Shown here in pieces: positions 18,948 to 27,438 of a stretch of DNA of 64,000 bases. The DNA comes from Paenibacillus sp. RC334. Lineage in GTDB: Bacteria > Bacillota > Bacilli > Paenibacillales > Paenibacillaceae. Every line of letters begins with the position of its first letter. Position 1 is the stretch's first letter. The position numbers and the translations under genes were made by a program. Where the stretch lies: positions 3,720,001-3,784,000 of the forward strand of contig NZ_CP125370.1 in NCBI RefSeq assembly GCF_030034735.1, in the 5' to 3' direction. Below the pieces are notes generated by a model. It ran no database searches and was not told where the DNA came from. It worked only from the letters and a program-made list of their open reading frames with translations.

Positions 18948-19979
18948 CTATTTAAACCGCTGCGTAAGCATTGCGGTCAAATCCTTAGACAGGATACCCA
19001 AAATATTAATAACTCTCGCATACTCCATCCGTGTGGGACCCAGTATGCCTATTGTGCCCAACGCTTCGCCATCTACCGCATACGTCGCGGTAATCAGACT
19101 GCAATTGGCAAATGCTTCATGATCATTTTCTGTGCCGATACGGACTTGAATTTCAGGCGCTCCGGCGACAGGCGTCATCAGCTTAAGCAGCGTCGGTGTT
19201 TCCTCCAGCAGATCGAGAATATGTTTGACCTTTTCAACGTCCTTAAATTCAGGCTGATTTAGCATGTTCGTCGCACCGCTCAAATACAAGCGCTGATCCG
19301 ATTCATTATCCAGTGCTTTATCCAGCACCTTCATAGCGTCCTCAAAATGAGACACATGCTTCTCCATTTCCTGACCAAGTGCGGTGTAAAGACGTGATTT
19401 CAACTGATAAATCGGCACGCCGACCAGCTTGCTGTTCAACAAATTCACGACCTTCTCCATCTCGGAAATCGAAATTCCCGGCGGAATATCCACTGTCTTG
19501 TTCTCCACCTGACCGGTATTGGTCACGATAATCGCTACAGCCGTCGTTTCGTTGAGTGGCAATAGCTGAAAATGACGCAATGAAGTATGAAAAACCTCCG
19601 GCCCAAGCAGGATGGAAGTATAATTGGTCATATGGGACAAAATACCAGATGCATGCTGGATTACTTGCTCCATTGCATTCAGCTTTTCGGCGTAAAAGGC
19701 TTTTAGTTCCCGCGTTTCCATAGGCTTCAGCGTATCCAGTGGTACCAAATGGTCCACATAATAGCGGTAGCCTTTATGAGACGGGATGCGTCCCGCAGAA
19801 GTATGGGGTTGCTCCAGATAGCCCTGTTCCTCCAAATCCGACATTTCATTACGGATCGTGGCGGGGCTAAATCCGACATCCTGCCTTTTGGATATGCTGC
19901 GGGATCCCACTGGCTCAGCCGAACGAATGTAGTCATCAATAATCGCATTCAAAATGAGTCTCTGACGTTCGGTTAACAA
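18948..19979 (-). CDS. hrcA: Heat-inducible transcription repressor HrcA
   Basis: A 343-residue repressor. The N-terminal winged helix (about 1-75) reads ERQRLILNAIIDDYIRSAEPVGSRSI...SPATIRNEMSDLEEQGYL; the central GAF-like and dimerisation domains follow. It binds CIRCE and represses this operon until chaperones (GroEL in Bacillus) are titrated by misfolded protein. The start is TTG at 19979 after AAGGGGGG; no ATG fits. The operator lies 53 bases upstream. Confidence 0.96.
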   Translation of the reverse strand: MLTERQRLILNAIIDDYIRSAEPVGSRSISKRQDVGFSPATIRNEMSDLEEQGYLEQPHTSAGRIPSHKGYRYYVDHLVPLDTLKPMETRELKAFYAEKLNAMEQVIQHASGILSHMTNYTSILLGPEVFHTSLRHFQLLPLNETTAVAIIVTNTGQVENKTVDIPPGISISEMEKVVNLLNSKLVGVPIYQLKSRLYTALGQEMEKHVSHFEDAMKVLDKALDNESDQRLYLSGATNMLNQPEFKDVEKVKHILDLLEETPTLLKLMTPVAGAPEIQVRIGTENDHEAFANCSLITATYAVDGEALGTIGILGPTRMEYARVINILGILSKDLTAMLTQRFK

Positions 19980-20031
19980 GCGAATCCCCCCTTTTGTTTA
20001 TCCATAATAGCATGATCGTTCAATGGAATCA

Positions 20032-20058
20032 TTAGCACTCGTTCGCGATGAGTGCTAA
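20032..20058. promoter_or_regulatory. CIRCE operator (HrcA binding site)
   Basis: TTAGCACTC, nine bases, GAGTGCTAA: a perfect match to the CIRCE consensus. It lies between the hrcA promoter and start codon and would make the whole chaperone operon heat-inducible through HrcA. Confidence 0.98.
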
Positions 20059-20069
20059 CTGATAATACA

Positions 20070-20099
20070 AAAATACCAAACCGACCTGATCATTGTCAA
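20070..20099 (-). promoter_or_regulatory. Sigma-A promoter of hrcA operon
   Basis: TTGACA at 20094-20099 and TATTTT at 20070-20075 with 18 bases between, immediately upstream of CIRCE. The -35 is perfect and the -10 is weak. Confidence 0.6.
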
Positions 20100-20159
20100 G
20101 TCAGATCCGTATTTTCAACTATATAAGCTTCTAGACGGTCAAAAGTTTCTTATCGTGCC

Positions 20160-20280
20160 ACTACGCAGTCGGATAGTGCTTCCCATCGCCACCGCCCCCG
20201 GATTTCTTGAATAACCTTATAAGGATAGAAATCCGGGGACAAAAGCGACCGCTTCGCTTGTACAGCACCATTCCGCCTAC
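20160..20280. repeat. Palindromic extragenic element
   Basis: Near the centre CCCCGGATTTCT pairs perfectly with AGAAATCCGGGG around a 19-base loop that itself contains CCTTATAAGG (about 20190-20236). The flanks have GCGACCGCTTCGC and other GC-rich modules. It does not code. The shape is that of a REP or small MITE element, possibly with transcripts able to fold. It marks the edge of the AT-rich block that follows. Confidence 0.7.
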
Positions 20281-20336
20281 TCCATTTTGATGTTCATTTT
20301 TCAAACTAAGCCTATAAAGCTCTAAAATATATCAAT

Positions 20337-21215
20337 TTAAAAGTAATTATCAATATTACTTGCGTTGAAATAACCTAGTTTCAATTTACTAACTATTTGG
20401 TCTTCTGTTAAATTATTTATAACAATTTCTCTTTCGAGATTCTCCAACCAACCAATCTTCATTCGTTTCATAAAAATAGTGAACAAAAATTGAAGCAGTA
20501 TTACAATAATGACCGAAGCTAAACCATCAAAAATTTGTTTCCACAATATATTATTAAAATTGTAATTTATACAAATATAAATGGTGAGTAGAAAAGTTAG
20601 TATGACTTTATACGAATTACTAAATAGAAGCCACATTAGAAATATCAACAACTGCTTAAGAAATTTATAGGCCTCCATTTTAGAACTATTTTGTTCGATT
20701 TCCATTTTGATAGCTTTTCTATCAAACTTTCTCTTCTTATTTTCTAAGAATATATAAATAGAAGCTTGCACTGCTTCAAGAAGATATCTTACACAGTATA
20801 TTGTAAAGTATAAGCTGAAGAAAAAATTTACTGAATGAAAAAAAAGAAAATACCCATTAGATAATAAAAATGACGTAACCAAAATAAGCTGGTATCTCCA
20901 AAGAATTTTCAATCCTTTTACATCAGTTGATGTAATCGGGGAACTGTATCTCTTTATTTTTACTTGCCTATAAAAATTATTAAAAAAATCAAAAAATGTG
21001 GTTGCTATATTTCCGAATACCACATAACCAATTAAAACAGTATGCCAATTTTTTTGCATTGCTATGATGTCTGGATATATCCAATAAGCAAGACCTAAAA
21101 CGGCTAAAAGTAAAGTCCAATTGGTAATACCACTTGAAATAATTTTTTGCCGCTCTCTTTCTTGTAGTCTGTTAACATAATCAAGCCAGTCTTTTTGTAA
21201 TTTCATTCTTTCCAT
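20337..21215 (-). CDS. Unrecognised AT-rich multi-spanning membrane protein
   Basis: About 292 residues. A charged N-terminal helix (MERMKLQKDWLDYVNRLQERERQK) precedes about six hydrophobic segments (near TNWTLLLAVLGLAYWIYP, TVLIGYVVFGNIATTFFDF, LILVTSFLLSNGYFLFF, VNFFFSLYFTIYCV, LLIFLMWLLFSNSY and IIVILLQFLFTIF), and a soluble C-terminal tail ends the protein. I recognise no domain. Base use is unlike the neighbours: two sampled 60-base rows are 22-30% GC against about 55% in lepA. The gene sits in a gap between hrcA and hemW that is tight in B. subtilis, next to a palindromic repeat, so recent acquisition is likely. The start is uncertain: ATG at 21215 follows GAAGGG, and a GTG at 21233 lacks a site. 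Confidence 0.65.
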   Translation of the reverse strand: MERMKLQKDWLDYVNRLQERERQKIISSGITNWTLLLAVLGLAYWIYPDIIAMQKNWHTVLIGYVVFGNIATTFFDFFNNFYRQVKIKRYSSPITSTDVKGLKILWRYQLILVTSFLLSNGYFLFFHSVNFFFSLYFTIYCVRYLLEAVQASIYIFLENKKRKFDRKAIKMEIEQNSSKMEAYKFLKQLLIFLMWLLFSNSYKVILTFLLTIYICINYNFNNILWKQIFDGLASVIIVILLQFLFTIFMKRMKIGWLENLEREIVINNLTEDQIVSKLKLGYFNASNIDNYF

Positions 21216-21323
21216 TGATGTTAGGCCCTTCACTTAAAATTAGCTACAAAAATAAAGCTTACCTTTTTGACTTCAACGATTGCACCTGTATCACTGAGAC
21301 GAATCGCTGCAATCTCGATCCGA

Positions 21324-21362
21324 CAAAAAAACGAACTGACCTGATATTCTCAGATCAGTTCA
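21324..21362 (-). terminator. Terminator of the GNAT gene, overlapping its 3' end
   Basis: On the minus strand GAACTGATCTGAGAATATC can fold back on CAGGTCAGTTC, followed by GTTTTTTTG. The TGA stop of the acetyltransferase gene lies in the left arm. Confidence 0.85.
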
Positions 21363-21831
21363 GCATTTTCAACACTGCAATTTCATCACAATTGTTTTGT
21401 TTACTACAGTTAATGCAATCAGTCCATACCTTTTCAGGGAAAATCTCTTTGTCTACCACATCAAACCCGTTTTTTATAAAAAAGGAGACCTCGTAGGTCA
21501 AAGCCATAATTTTAGGGATACGCTGCCGCCGTGCTTCTATAATAAGGCCCTCTACGAGCTTGGAGCCGATGCCCATACCTTTATGTCCTTCAGAAATACC
21601 AAGTGAGCGAATCTCTACCAAATCATCACCCAGTTTGCATAAAGAACCACAACCGACGACTTCGCCGTCCACTTCTGCCACAATAAACAGCTCCAGTTGG
21701 CGCATAAGAACTTCCCTTGAACGTGGGAGCATAATTCCCCGCTCCGCATAGCCGCTAATCATTTGGTATAAAGGCTCCACATCCTCAGGAACCGCACTTC
21801 TGCACAATACATCTTTACACACTGAAGCCAT
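21355..21831 (-). CDS. GNAT-family N-acetyltransferase (ArgA-like)
   Basis: A 158-residue acetyltransferase. The acetyl-CoA loop is EGHKGMGIGSKLVEGLIIEARR (R/Q-x-x-G-x-G/A type) near the middle, after the beta strand EIRSLGIS; the later LTYEVSFFIKNGFDVVDKEIFPEKVW block and a cysteine pair, DCINCSKQNNCDE, near the C-terminus are seen in N-acetylglutamate synthase-like GNATs of Firmicutes. The acceptor is not proven. The ATG at 21831 has GGAGGAGAG upstream. It stands alone with its own terminator. Confidence 0.82.
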   Translation of the reverse strand: MASVCKDVLCRSAVPEDVEPLYQMISGYAERGIMLPRSREVLMRQLELFIVAEVDGEVVGCGSLCKLGDDLVEIRSLGISEGHKGMGIGSKLVEGLIIEARRQRIPKIMALTYEVSFFIKNGFDVVDKEIFPEKVWTDCINCSKQNNCDEIAVLKMLN

Positions 21832-21985
21832 CTTGCTCTCCTCCTGCCGCTTGCCGCATATAATGAATAAATATACAACATTACGCATAGAATCGCAATA
21901 CTTCATTTACCCTGCCGTGACAGAATGTGTTATAAAATGAATGTCCCCGCTTATGGTGTGCAAATGTACCGTTTGAAGCTACGAC

Positions 21986-23173
21986 TTATGAATTTACGGT
22001 AATGGAACCGATGAACTCCGCAAATACATCATTTCCGAACAAAATACCACGTTCGCTCAGACGATAACCATCTTCGACTGGTTCGATCAATCCCGCATTC
22101 AGCATTTTTCCGAGTGGGGCCGTAAACGTATCCTCCAGTGACTGGCCGAATTGAGCCTCAAAGCGGGACTTCGAGACACCTTCCAGCATTCTCAAACCGA
22201 CCATGAGAAAATCCTCCATCGCTTCGGCCGCTGGCACCTCAAAGCTATCCAGACGCGGCAGTCCGTTACGGGTAGCCTCCACATAAGGATTAATGCCCTT
22301 AATGTTCATATGGCGCTCTCTGCCAACATATCCGTGCGCCCCAGCGCCGAGGCCATAATAGTCCTCATTCCGCCAGTAGGTCATATTGTGCTTGCTCCCC
22401 AGACCTGGTTTCGCAAAATTGCTGATCTCGTACTGCTCATAGCCCGCCTCTTTCATGCGACGCATCAGGAGCAAATACATTTCCAGTTCGTCGTCCTCAT
22501 GTGGAAGCGGAAGCTGATTTTTCTGGTACAGCGTGTGGAATAAGGTGTTCTCTTCAACCTTCAAGCTATAGATGGAGTAATGAGGAAGCCCCAGCTCCAG
22601 TGCCCGGCTGACGCTTTCATGCAGCATTTCTACGGTCTGATTCGGTAAACCGAACATCAGGTCAATCGACAGATTGTCCAATCCGACCTTACGTGCATTT
22701 TCCAGACTACGATAAACGTCATCTGTATTATGAATACGACCAATGCCCGTAAGCAATTCGTTTTGAAAAGCCTGCACGCCGAAGCTGAGCCGGTTCACGC
22801 CGCCTTCTTTCATCACGGTGAGTTTTTCAAAATCAGTTGTGCCTGGATTGGCTTCCATGGAAAACTCAATATCTTCCGACCAGTTCGGGAAGTAGGTACG
22901 GACGCTTTTCAGGAAATATTCCATTTCCTTCGGATTCAGCGTTGTTGGTGTTCCACCCCCGACAAAAATAGTTTTAATTTCACCTGGCGGGTGAAGGCGA
23001 ACTGTATGCTCCATCTCACGTTCCAGTGCATACAGGTATTCCATAACAGGCTGATCCTTGAGCACGTATGAGTTGAAGTCACAGTAAAAGCATTTATTCG
23101 TGCAAAAAGGTATATGCAGATAAACCGCTTGAGGCGCGGATGAATGTTCATGTTTGTGTATGGATGCGGTCAT
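21986..23173 (-). CDS. hemW: Heme chaperone HemW (oxygen-independent coproporphyrinogen III oxidase-like)
   Basis: A 395-residue radical-SAM protein. It has YLHIPFCTNKCFYCDFNSY, so the cluster motif CxxxCxxC is intact (with the extra C..F-Y-C-D-F context of HemW/HemN), then FVGGGTPTTL and a C-terminal HemW domain. HemW binds haem and is thought to deliver it to membrane enzymes; older annotation calls it hemN. The ATG at 23173 has AAGGAGGATC upstream. It follows lepA as in B. subtilis, but the gap here is 340 bases and rich in inverted repeats. Confidence 0.92.
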   Translation of the reverse strand: MTASIHKHEHSSAPQAVYLHIPFCTNKCFYCDFNSYVLKDQPVMEYLYALEREMEHTVRLHPPGEIKTIFVGGGTPTTLNPKEMEYFLKSVRTYFPNWSEDIEFSMEANPGTTDFEKLTVMKEGGVNRLSFGVQAFQNELLTGIGRIHNTDDVYRSLENARKVGLDNLSIDLMFGLPNQTVEMLHESVSRALELGLPHYSIYSLKVEENTLFHTLYQKNQLPLPHEDDELEMYLLLMRRMKEAGYEQYEISNFAKPGLGSKHNMTYWRNEDYYGLGAGAHGYVGRERHMNIKGINPYVEATRNGLPRLDSFEVPAAEAMEDFLMVGLRMLEGVSKSRFEAQFGQSLEDTFTAPLGKMLNAGLIEPVEDGYRLSERGILFGNDVFAEFIGSITVNS

Positions 23174-23257
23174 ACCGATCCTCCTTGTTAGGTGTGATGT
23201 GGTGAAAAAAAGTGCGCCGAGGTCGAGATCAACCGCTTCGCTGCTGCCCACCGTCAA

Positions 23258-23512
23258 TCGGCCATTTTTTTACTCCGTCTCTGGATAGCTTGCTCAAATA
23301 AAGAACGTCCATTCTCCATGCACGGCAAAGGCCACATGAAAGAATGGACGAATACCGCTTGGGAACAAGCGGACCGTAGTATCTTGCGGTGCATCACAGA
23401 GTGTGTACCTAAGTTACTACGGGATCATGCTGTTGGTACTTATTCGTATTCAATTCATACTCACGTTCTGTGATGTACCAAATTGAATATGGTGCTGCTT
23501 GTATCAAGCAGC
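23258..23512 (-). ncRNA. Candidate structured RNA between lepA and hemW
   Basis: At least six inverted repeats are packed and interlocked here. Arms are 23494-23501/23505-23512 (8 bp), 23481-23488/23448-23455 (8 bp), 23475-23481/23433-23439 (7 bp), 23467-23475/23392-23400 (9 bp, part of a longer imperfect pairing), 23415-23422/23374-23381 (8 bp), 23366-23372/23355-23361 (7 bp) and 23341-23350/23306-23315 (10 bp). The last, followed by TTCTTTATTTG on the minus strand, looks like a terminator. Several arms cross, which gives either pseudoknots or alternative folds. No riboswitch class I know fits. It could be a hemW leader, a lepA 3' region or an independent RNA; the direction is inferred from the terminator-like end. 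Confidence 0.55.
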
Positions 23513-23513
23513 T

Positions 23514-25328
23514 TTACTCATCTATTTTCAGTACCGCCATAAATGCTTCCTGTGGTACTTCTACGTTACCCACTTGCTTCATGCGCTTCTTGCCCTCTTT
23601 TTGCTTTTCAAGCAGCTTCCGTTTACGGGAAATATCGCCACCGTAGCATTTGGCCAAGACGTTTTTACGCATAGCCTTAACGGTTTCACGCGCTACAACC
23701 TTCGTTCCGACAGATGCCTGGATTGGCACCTCGAACATTTGGCGTGGGATCAGCTCACGCAGCTTCTCGCAAATGATACGTCCGCGATGGTAAGCGCGAT
23801 CTCTGTGAACGATGAACGACAACGCATCGACCTGTTCGCCATTCAACAGAATATCCATTTTTACCAGATTGGACTGGCGATAGCCTGAAATCTCGTAGTC
23901 GAAGGAAGCGTAGCCCTTGGTGCTAGATTTAAGCTGGTCAAAGAAATCGTACACGATTTCGGACAGCGGAATCTGGTACGTAATAGTTACCCGTGTCGTA
24001 TCCAGATACTCCATGTTCACATACTCACCGCGCTTGGTCTGGCAAAGCTCCATAACCGTACCTACGTAATCATTAGGCACGATAATGCCTGCTCTTACGT
24101 AAGGCTCCTCCACATGCTCAATTCGTCCGATTTCCGGGTAATTCGACGGGTTATCGATCTGGATCGTTTCGCCATTCGTCAGCTTAATGCGGTAAATAAC
24201 GCTCGGCGCTGTCGTAATCAGAGGGATGTTAAATTCGCGTTCAATCCGCTCCTGAATAACGTCCATATGAAGCAGACCGAGGAAACCACAACGGAATCCG
24301 AAGCCCAACGCGCTTGATGTTTCCGGCTCAAAGCTGAGCGAAGCATCGTTCAGTTGCAGCTTTTCAAGTGCCTCGCGCAGATCGTTATACTCGGATGTTT
24401 CGATCGGATACAGACCGCAATATACCATCGGATTAATTTTCCGATAACCTGGCATCGGTTCTGGCGTTGGATTTTTGGCATCCGTCACCGTATCCCCGAC
24501 ACGCGTATCGCCCACATGCTTGATACCGGCAACGATAAAACCAACATCACCGATATTCAGCTCGTCCACAATGCTCATACGTGGCATGAAGGCTCCTACC
24601 TCGATAACCTCAAACGTTTTATCGGTCGCCATCATTTTAATTTTGGAACCAGCCTTGATGCTGCCATCCACGACGCGAACATACACGATAACGCCTTTAT
24701 ATGGATCATAATGCGAATCGAAAATAAGCGCCTTCAGCGGATTATTCGGATTCCCTTGCGGAGCAGGCACGCTTCTGACCACCTGTTCCAAAATTTCCTT
24801 GATACCGATTCCAGCTTTGGCCGATGCGTGTACAGTCTCGCTCGTATCCAAGCCGATAACATCCTCGATTTCCTGCTTCACCCGTTCAGGATCGGCACTT
24901 GGCAAATCAATTTTGTTAAGCACCGGCAGAATCTCCAAATTGTTGTCCAACGCCAAATATACGTTAGCCAATGTCTGTGCTTCAATGCCCTGTGCCGCGT
25001 CTACAACCAGCAAGGCACCTTCGCAGGCCGCCAAGCTTCGGGAAACCTCATACGTAAAATCGACGTGTCCCGGTGTATCAATCAGATTCAAAATGTACTC
25101 TTCGCCGTCATCGGCCTTATAAGTGAGTCGCACTGCCTGGAGCTTGATTGTAATCCCGCGCTCCCGTTCCAGGTCCATCTGATCAAGCACTTGCTCCTGC
25201 ATTTCACGGGATGTGAGTGCACCGGTGTATTCCAAAATCCGGTCAGCCAGCGTGGATTTACCGTGGTCTATATGTGCAATGATACTAAAGTTCCGAATTT
25301 TACGTTGTCTTGCCAAAATGTCAGTCAT
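23514..25328 (-). CDS. lepA: Elongation factor 4 (LepA)
   Basis: A 604-residue translational GTPase. G1 is AHIDHGKST near the N-terminus, G3 DTPGHVDF, G4 NKID; domain II, the EF-G-like domains III and V, and the LepA-specific C-terminal domain (ending [21 protein letters not shown]) are all present. It acts on stalled ribosomes or in initiation of translation; the role is still debated. The ATG has TGGGGGTAAGG upstream. It is followed by the structured region before hemW and preceded by the spoIIP-yqxA pair, as in B. subtilis. Confidence 0.97.
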   Translation of the reverse strand: MTDILARQRKIRNFSIIAHIDHGKSTLADRILEYTGALTSREMQEQVLDQMDLERERGITIKLQAVRLTYKADDGEEYILNLIDTPGHVDFTYEVSRSLAACEGALLVVDAAQGIEAQTLANVYLALDNNLEILPVLNKIDLPSADPERVKQEIEDVIGLDTSETVHASAKAGIGIKEILEQVVRSVPAPQGNPNNPLKALIFDSHYDPYKGVIVYVRVVDGSIKAGSKIKMMATDKTFEVIEVGAFMPRMSIVDELNIGDVGFIVAGIKHVGDTRVGDTVTDAKNPTPEPMPGYRKINPMVYCGLYPIETSEYNDLREALEKLQLNDASLSFEPETSSALGFGFRCGFLGLLHMDVIQERIEREFNIPLITTAPSVIYRIKLTNGETIQIDNPSNYPEIGRIEHVEEPYVRAGIIVPNDYVGTVMELCQTKRGEYVNMEYLDTTRVTITYQIPLSEIVYDFFDQLKSSTKGYASFDYEISGYRQSNLVKMDILLNGEQVDALSFIVHRDRAYHRGRIICEKLRELIPRQMFEVPIQASVGTKVVARETVKAMRKNVLAKCYGGDISRKRKLLEKQKEGKKRMKQVGNVEVPQEAFMAVLKIDE

Positions 25329-25399
25329 GCCTTACCCCCACACAATGCCTAGTGTCAATCAGCTTATTATAGCAGTTGTATAGGGGGTCAGCAATATTT

Positions 25400-25912
25400 C
25401 TATTCCGTTACTCCGTCAAAAACAGACACAACCCAGCGAATCCCCTGTCTTGACAGGTTTTGCAGCAGCCCGGCCGTTTTGTCCGCCATGGTATCCACCG
25501 AGGTTTGTTCTGCCTTGACAGCCAATAGTTCACGCGGTGTCTCCTGGCCCTGCAAATTGGCATCCTGTGCTGTCGAATACCATTGGCGAGTTTCTCCTGT
25601 GGCTTGGGTCTCACCTCGTTCTTGTGGATTAGCTTTGTAAGTAGCCGCTCCCGTTCCGGAGTCCATTACGACATTCCCATTTCTGTTATATGTGCGGGTA
25701 TACGCACGAGCATCGGCTGCGGGTGTGTCTTCAATAACCGTCTGCTCATATCCAACAACGTTCTGCTGTACTTTGCTCTGAACCGAGTCCCCGACCCATT
25801 CAGGACCATATACAGAACGCAGTCCGGAGCCTGCCAGTTGCATGCCGAGCAGGACCCCCGCCCCCATCAGAAGTACAAATCCAAGCGCTTTTTTACGAAA
25901 ATGTCCAGACAT
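25400..25912 (-). CDS. yqxA: YqxA-like membrane-anchored protein (DUF3679 type)
   Basis: About 170 residues. The N-terminus is one membrane anchor (KKALGFVLLMGAGVLLGMQLAG), followed by a hydrophilic, Gln/Thr-rich segment and a C-terminal helix. It occupies the place of yqxA between spoIIP and lepA in B. subtilis and has the same layout; the name rests on position and shape, not on a clear motif. The function is unknown. The ATG at 25912 has AAAGGAGG upstream, about 27 bases after the spoIIP stop, so it is probably sporulation-expressed with spoIIP. Confidence 0.7.
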   Translation of the reverse strand: MSGHFRKKALGFVLLMGAGVLLGMQLAGSGLRSVYGPEWVGDSVQSKVQQNVVGYEQTVIEDTPAADARAYTRTYNRNGNVVMDSGTGAATYKANPQERGETQATGETRQWYSTAQDANLQGQETPRELLAVKAEQTSVDTMADKTAGLLQNLSRQGIRWVVSVFDGVTE

Positions 25913-25939
25913 TGCATTTCCTCCTTTCCACCGCCTCAA

Positions 25940-27211
25940 TTAATTGCCATCGTTGCTCTTTTTCGCATCGAACACGTTAGTACCCGCTTTCTGTGCTTTC
26001 TGATCCTCCCAGTACACCTCACCGATCATATCCGCCAGAACGTCAGAGGTACGTTTCAATTCTTCCTCGGTATTATCAATCCCGCCAATTTCGATCAAAA
26101 TACTATGGGAGGACAAGCTCTGATTGTACTCACCGTTGTTGCCTTTACCGCCATCCTTTCCCCATATCCCACGGGAAACGCCGTGATACGACTTTTCCAG
26201 CTTCTCATGAATACGAGCGGCGAAAGCTTCATTCTTGCGCCAGTTTTTGTTGTCATGGCCGATAATAAAATACACCTTGGCATAAGAAAGTCCGTTTATC
26301 GTTGCTGTCGTTTTGCCGTGACGTTGAGAATCTCTGTGGATATCAAGCAGATAGGTTAAGCTTTTATTTCCAGCCAAAGCTTCCTTGACCGTTTCACGCG
26401 AATATTTATAGGAATAATTCCAATTGTAATTTTGAACGTTTTTGGCATAGTCCTTGTTCACATGCAAAGTAGATATCCCTTGCTTCTCCAATCTCTTTTT
26501 TACAAAATCTCCTACTCTCGACACATTGGCTGATTTAGAGCCAGAATTAGGATTGGAGCTGGTTTTACTGAGCAAAGGGTTATATGCCTCTCTCGGATGA
26601 GAATGGTAGATTAATATACGTTTGGCACCTTTGACTGCTGTATCACTCGGATCATCCTCTTGCGCAGGGTCCGTTTCTGGAGTTGTCGGAAGATCTGGCG
26701 TTGTAGAGCCATTGTTCGGTGGATTGGTAGAAGCATCCGGGCCGCCGGGAGCATCCGTCGTTCCCTGATCAGGCTGATAATCAGTAGGCGCCTCCACCTT
26801 GTTGTTCCCTGAGCCCTTACGCAACAAAACAGGCGTACCCGCAGACATACCAGGAATTTCGCGAGCTATGAGACTTTTGGGGTCCTGTGGATTAATACCT
26901 GTGAGCATTTGGAAAACAAAAGGCGACCATTGTTCACCCGACAACGAAGATTGTTGCTTCTTCTGTACCAAATGAGGTACTTCCATGCCGAGCATATCCG
27001 CAAAAAAACCGCTGGAAACCGAGCCTGCAAATCCTTTCATCGAAGACACCGGAGACGTTTGCAAACGATTTTCCGCCAGTCCTCCCAGTCCCAATACAAC
27101 AAATAAAAGCGCCGAGCCCATAATAAGCAGCACAAGCGTATGTCCCATAGCCAAAATTTCAAGGCCCTTTCTTCTCCATCTTCCGACGTTCCAGGTTTGA
27201 ATTTTTTTCAT
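25940..27211 (-). CDS. spoIIP: Stage II sporulation protein P
   Basis: A 423-residue membrane-anchored amidase/endopeptidase that, with SpoIID and SpoIIM, degrades septal peptidoglycan so that the mother cell can engulf the forespore. One N-terminal anchor (about 20-42) is followed by a low-complexity Pro/Asp/Thr linker (about 150-195) and the catalytic domain, with ILIYHSHPREAYNP, LLDIHRDSQRHG and ILIEIGGIDNTEEE carrying the zinc-binding His and Glu residues. The ATG has AAGGAGG upstream. It lies after gpr, as in Bacillus. Confidence 0.94.
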   Translation of the reverse strand: MKKIQTWNVGRWRRKGLEILAMGHTLVLLIMGSALLFVVLGLGGLAENRLQTSPVSSMKGFAGSVSSGFFADMLGMEVPHLVQKKQQSSLSGEQWSPFVFQMLTGINPQDPKSLIAREIPGMSAGTPVLLRKGSGNNKVEAPTDYQPDQGTTDAPGGPDASTNPPNNGSTTPDLPTTPETDPAQEDDPSDTAVKGAKRILIYHSHPREAYNPLLSKTSSNPNSGSKSANVSRVGDFVKKRLEKQGISTLHVNKDYAKNVQNYNWNYSYKYSRETVKEALAGNKSLTYLLDIHRDSQRHGKTTATINGLSYAKVYFIIGHDNKNWRKNEAFAARIHEKLEKSYHGVSRGIWGKDGGKGNNGEYNQSLSSHSILIEIGGIDNTEEELKRTSDVLADMIGEVYWEDQKAQKAGTNVFDAKKSNDGN

Positions 27212-27438
27212 GTGGGTCTTGTCCTCCTTCGTCCCGTCGAAGCCCGCCTCATATTCAGAACCTATAGGTTCCAGTCAGCAGCGGAAATCTCTTATACTTC
27301 AACTCTATGAACGGAGAACAATTGCTAGAACACAAAAAAATCTCCACCCCCAGGTAAATTCCCCCCCCTTATTACAAGAGATAGGATGCCTGCTAGATAG
27401 AGAATTTTGTGTATGAAATATGCTTTTACTAACCCTCA
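27212..27438. other. gpr-spoIIP spacer
   Basis: Contains a run of eight C (27361-27368), a perfect 14-base palindrome GAACCTATAGGTTC (about 27259-27272), and no ORF I would defend. A sigma-E promoter for spoIIP is expected but I could not place one with confidence. Confidence 0.4.

Noticed and set aside
23258..23512. T-box or known riboswitch before hemW
   Set aside because: No GGTGG T-box core, no specifier loop and no conserved cores of known riboswitch classes were found. I kept it as an unclassified structured candidate.
24354..25352. 332-codon open frame on the plus strand inside lepA
   Set aside because: Antisense to lepA, without a start signal or recognisable product.
27361..27368. 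Run of eight C between gpr and spoIIP as a phase-variation switch
   Set aside because: The run is in a gap outside any promoter I can define, so there is no gene whose frame or spacing it would change.
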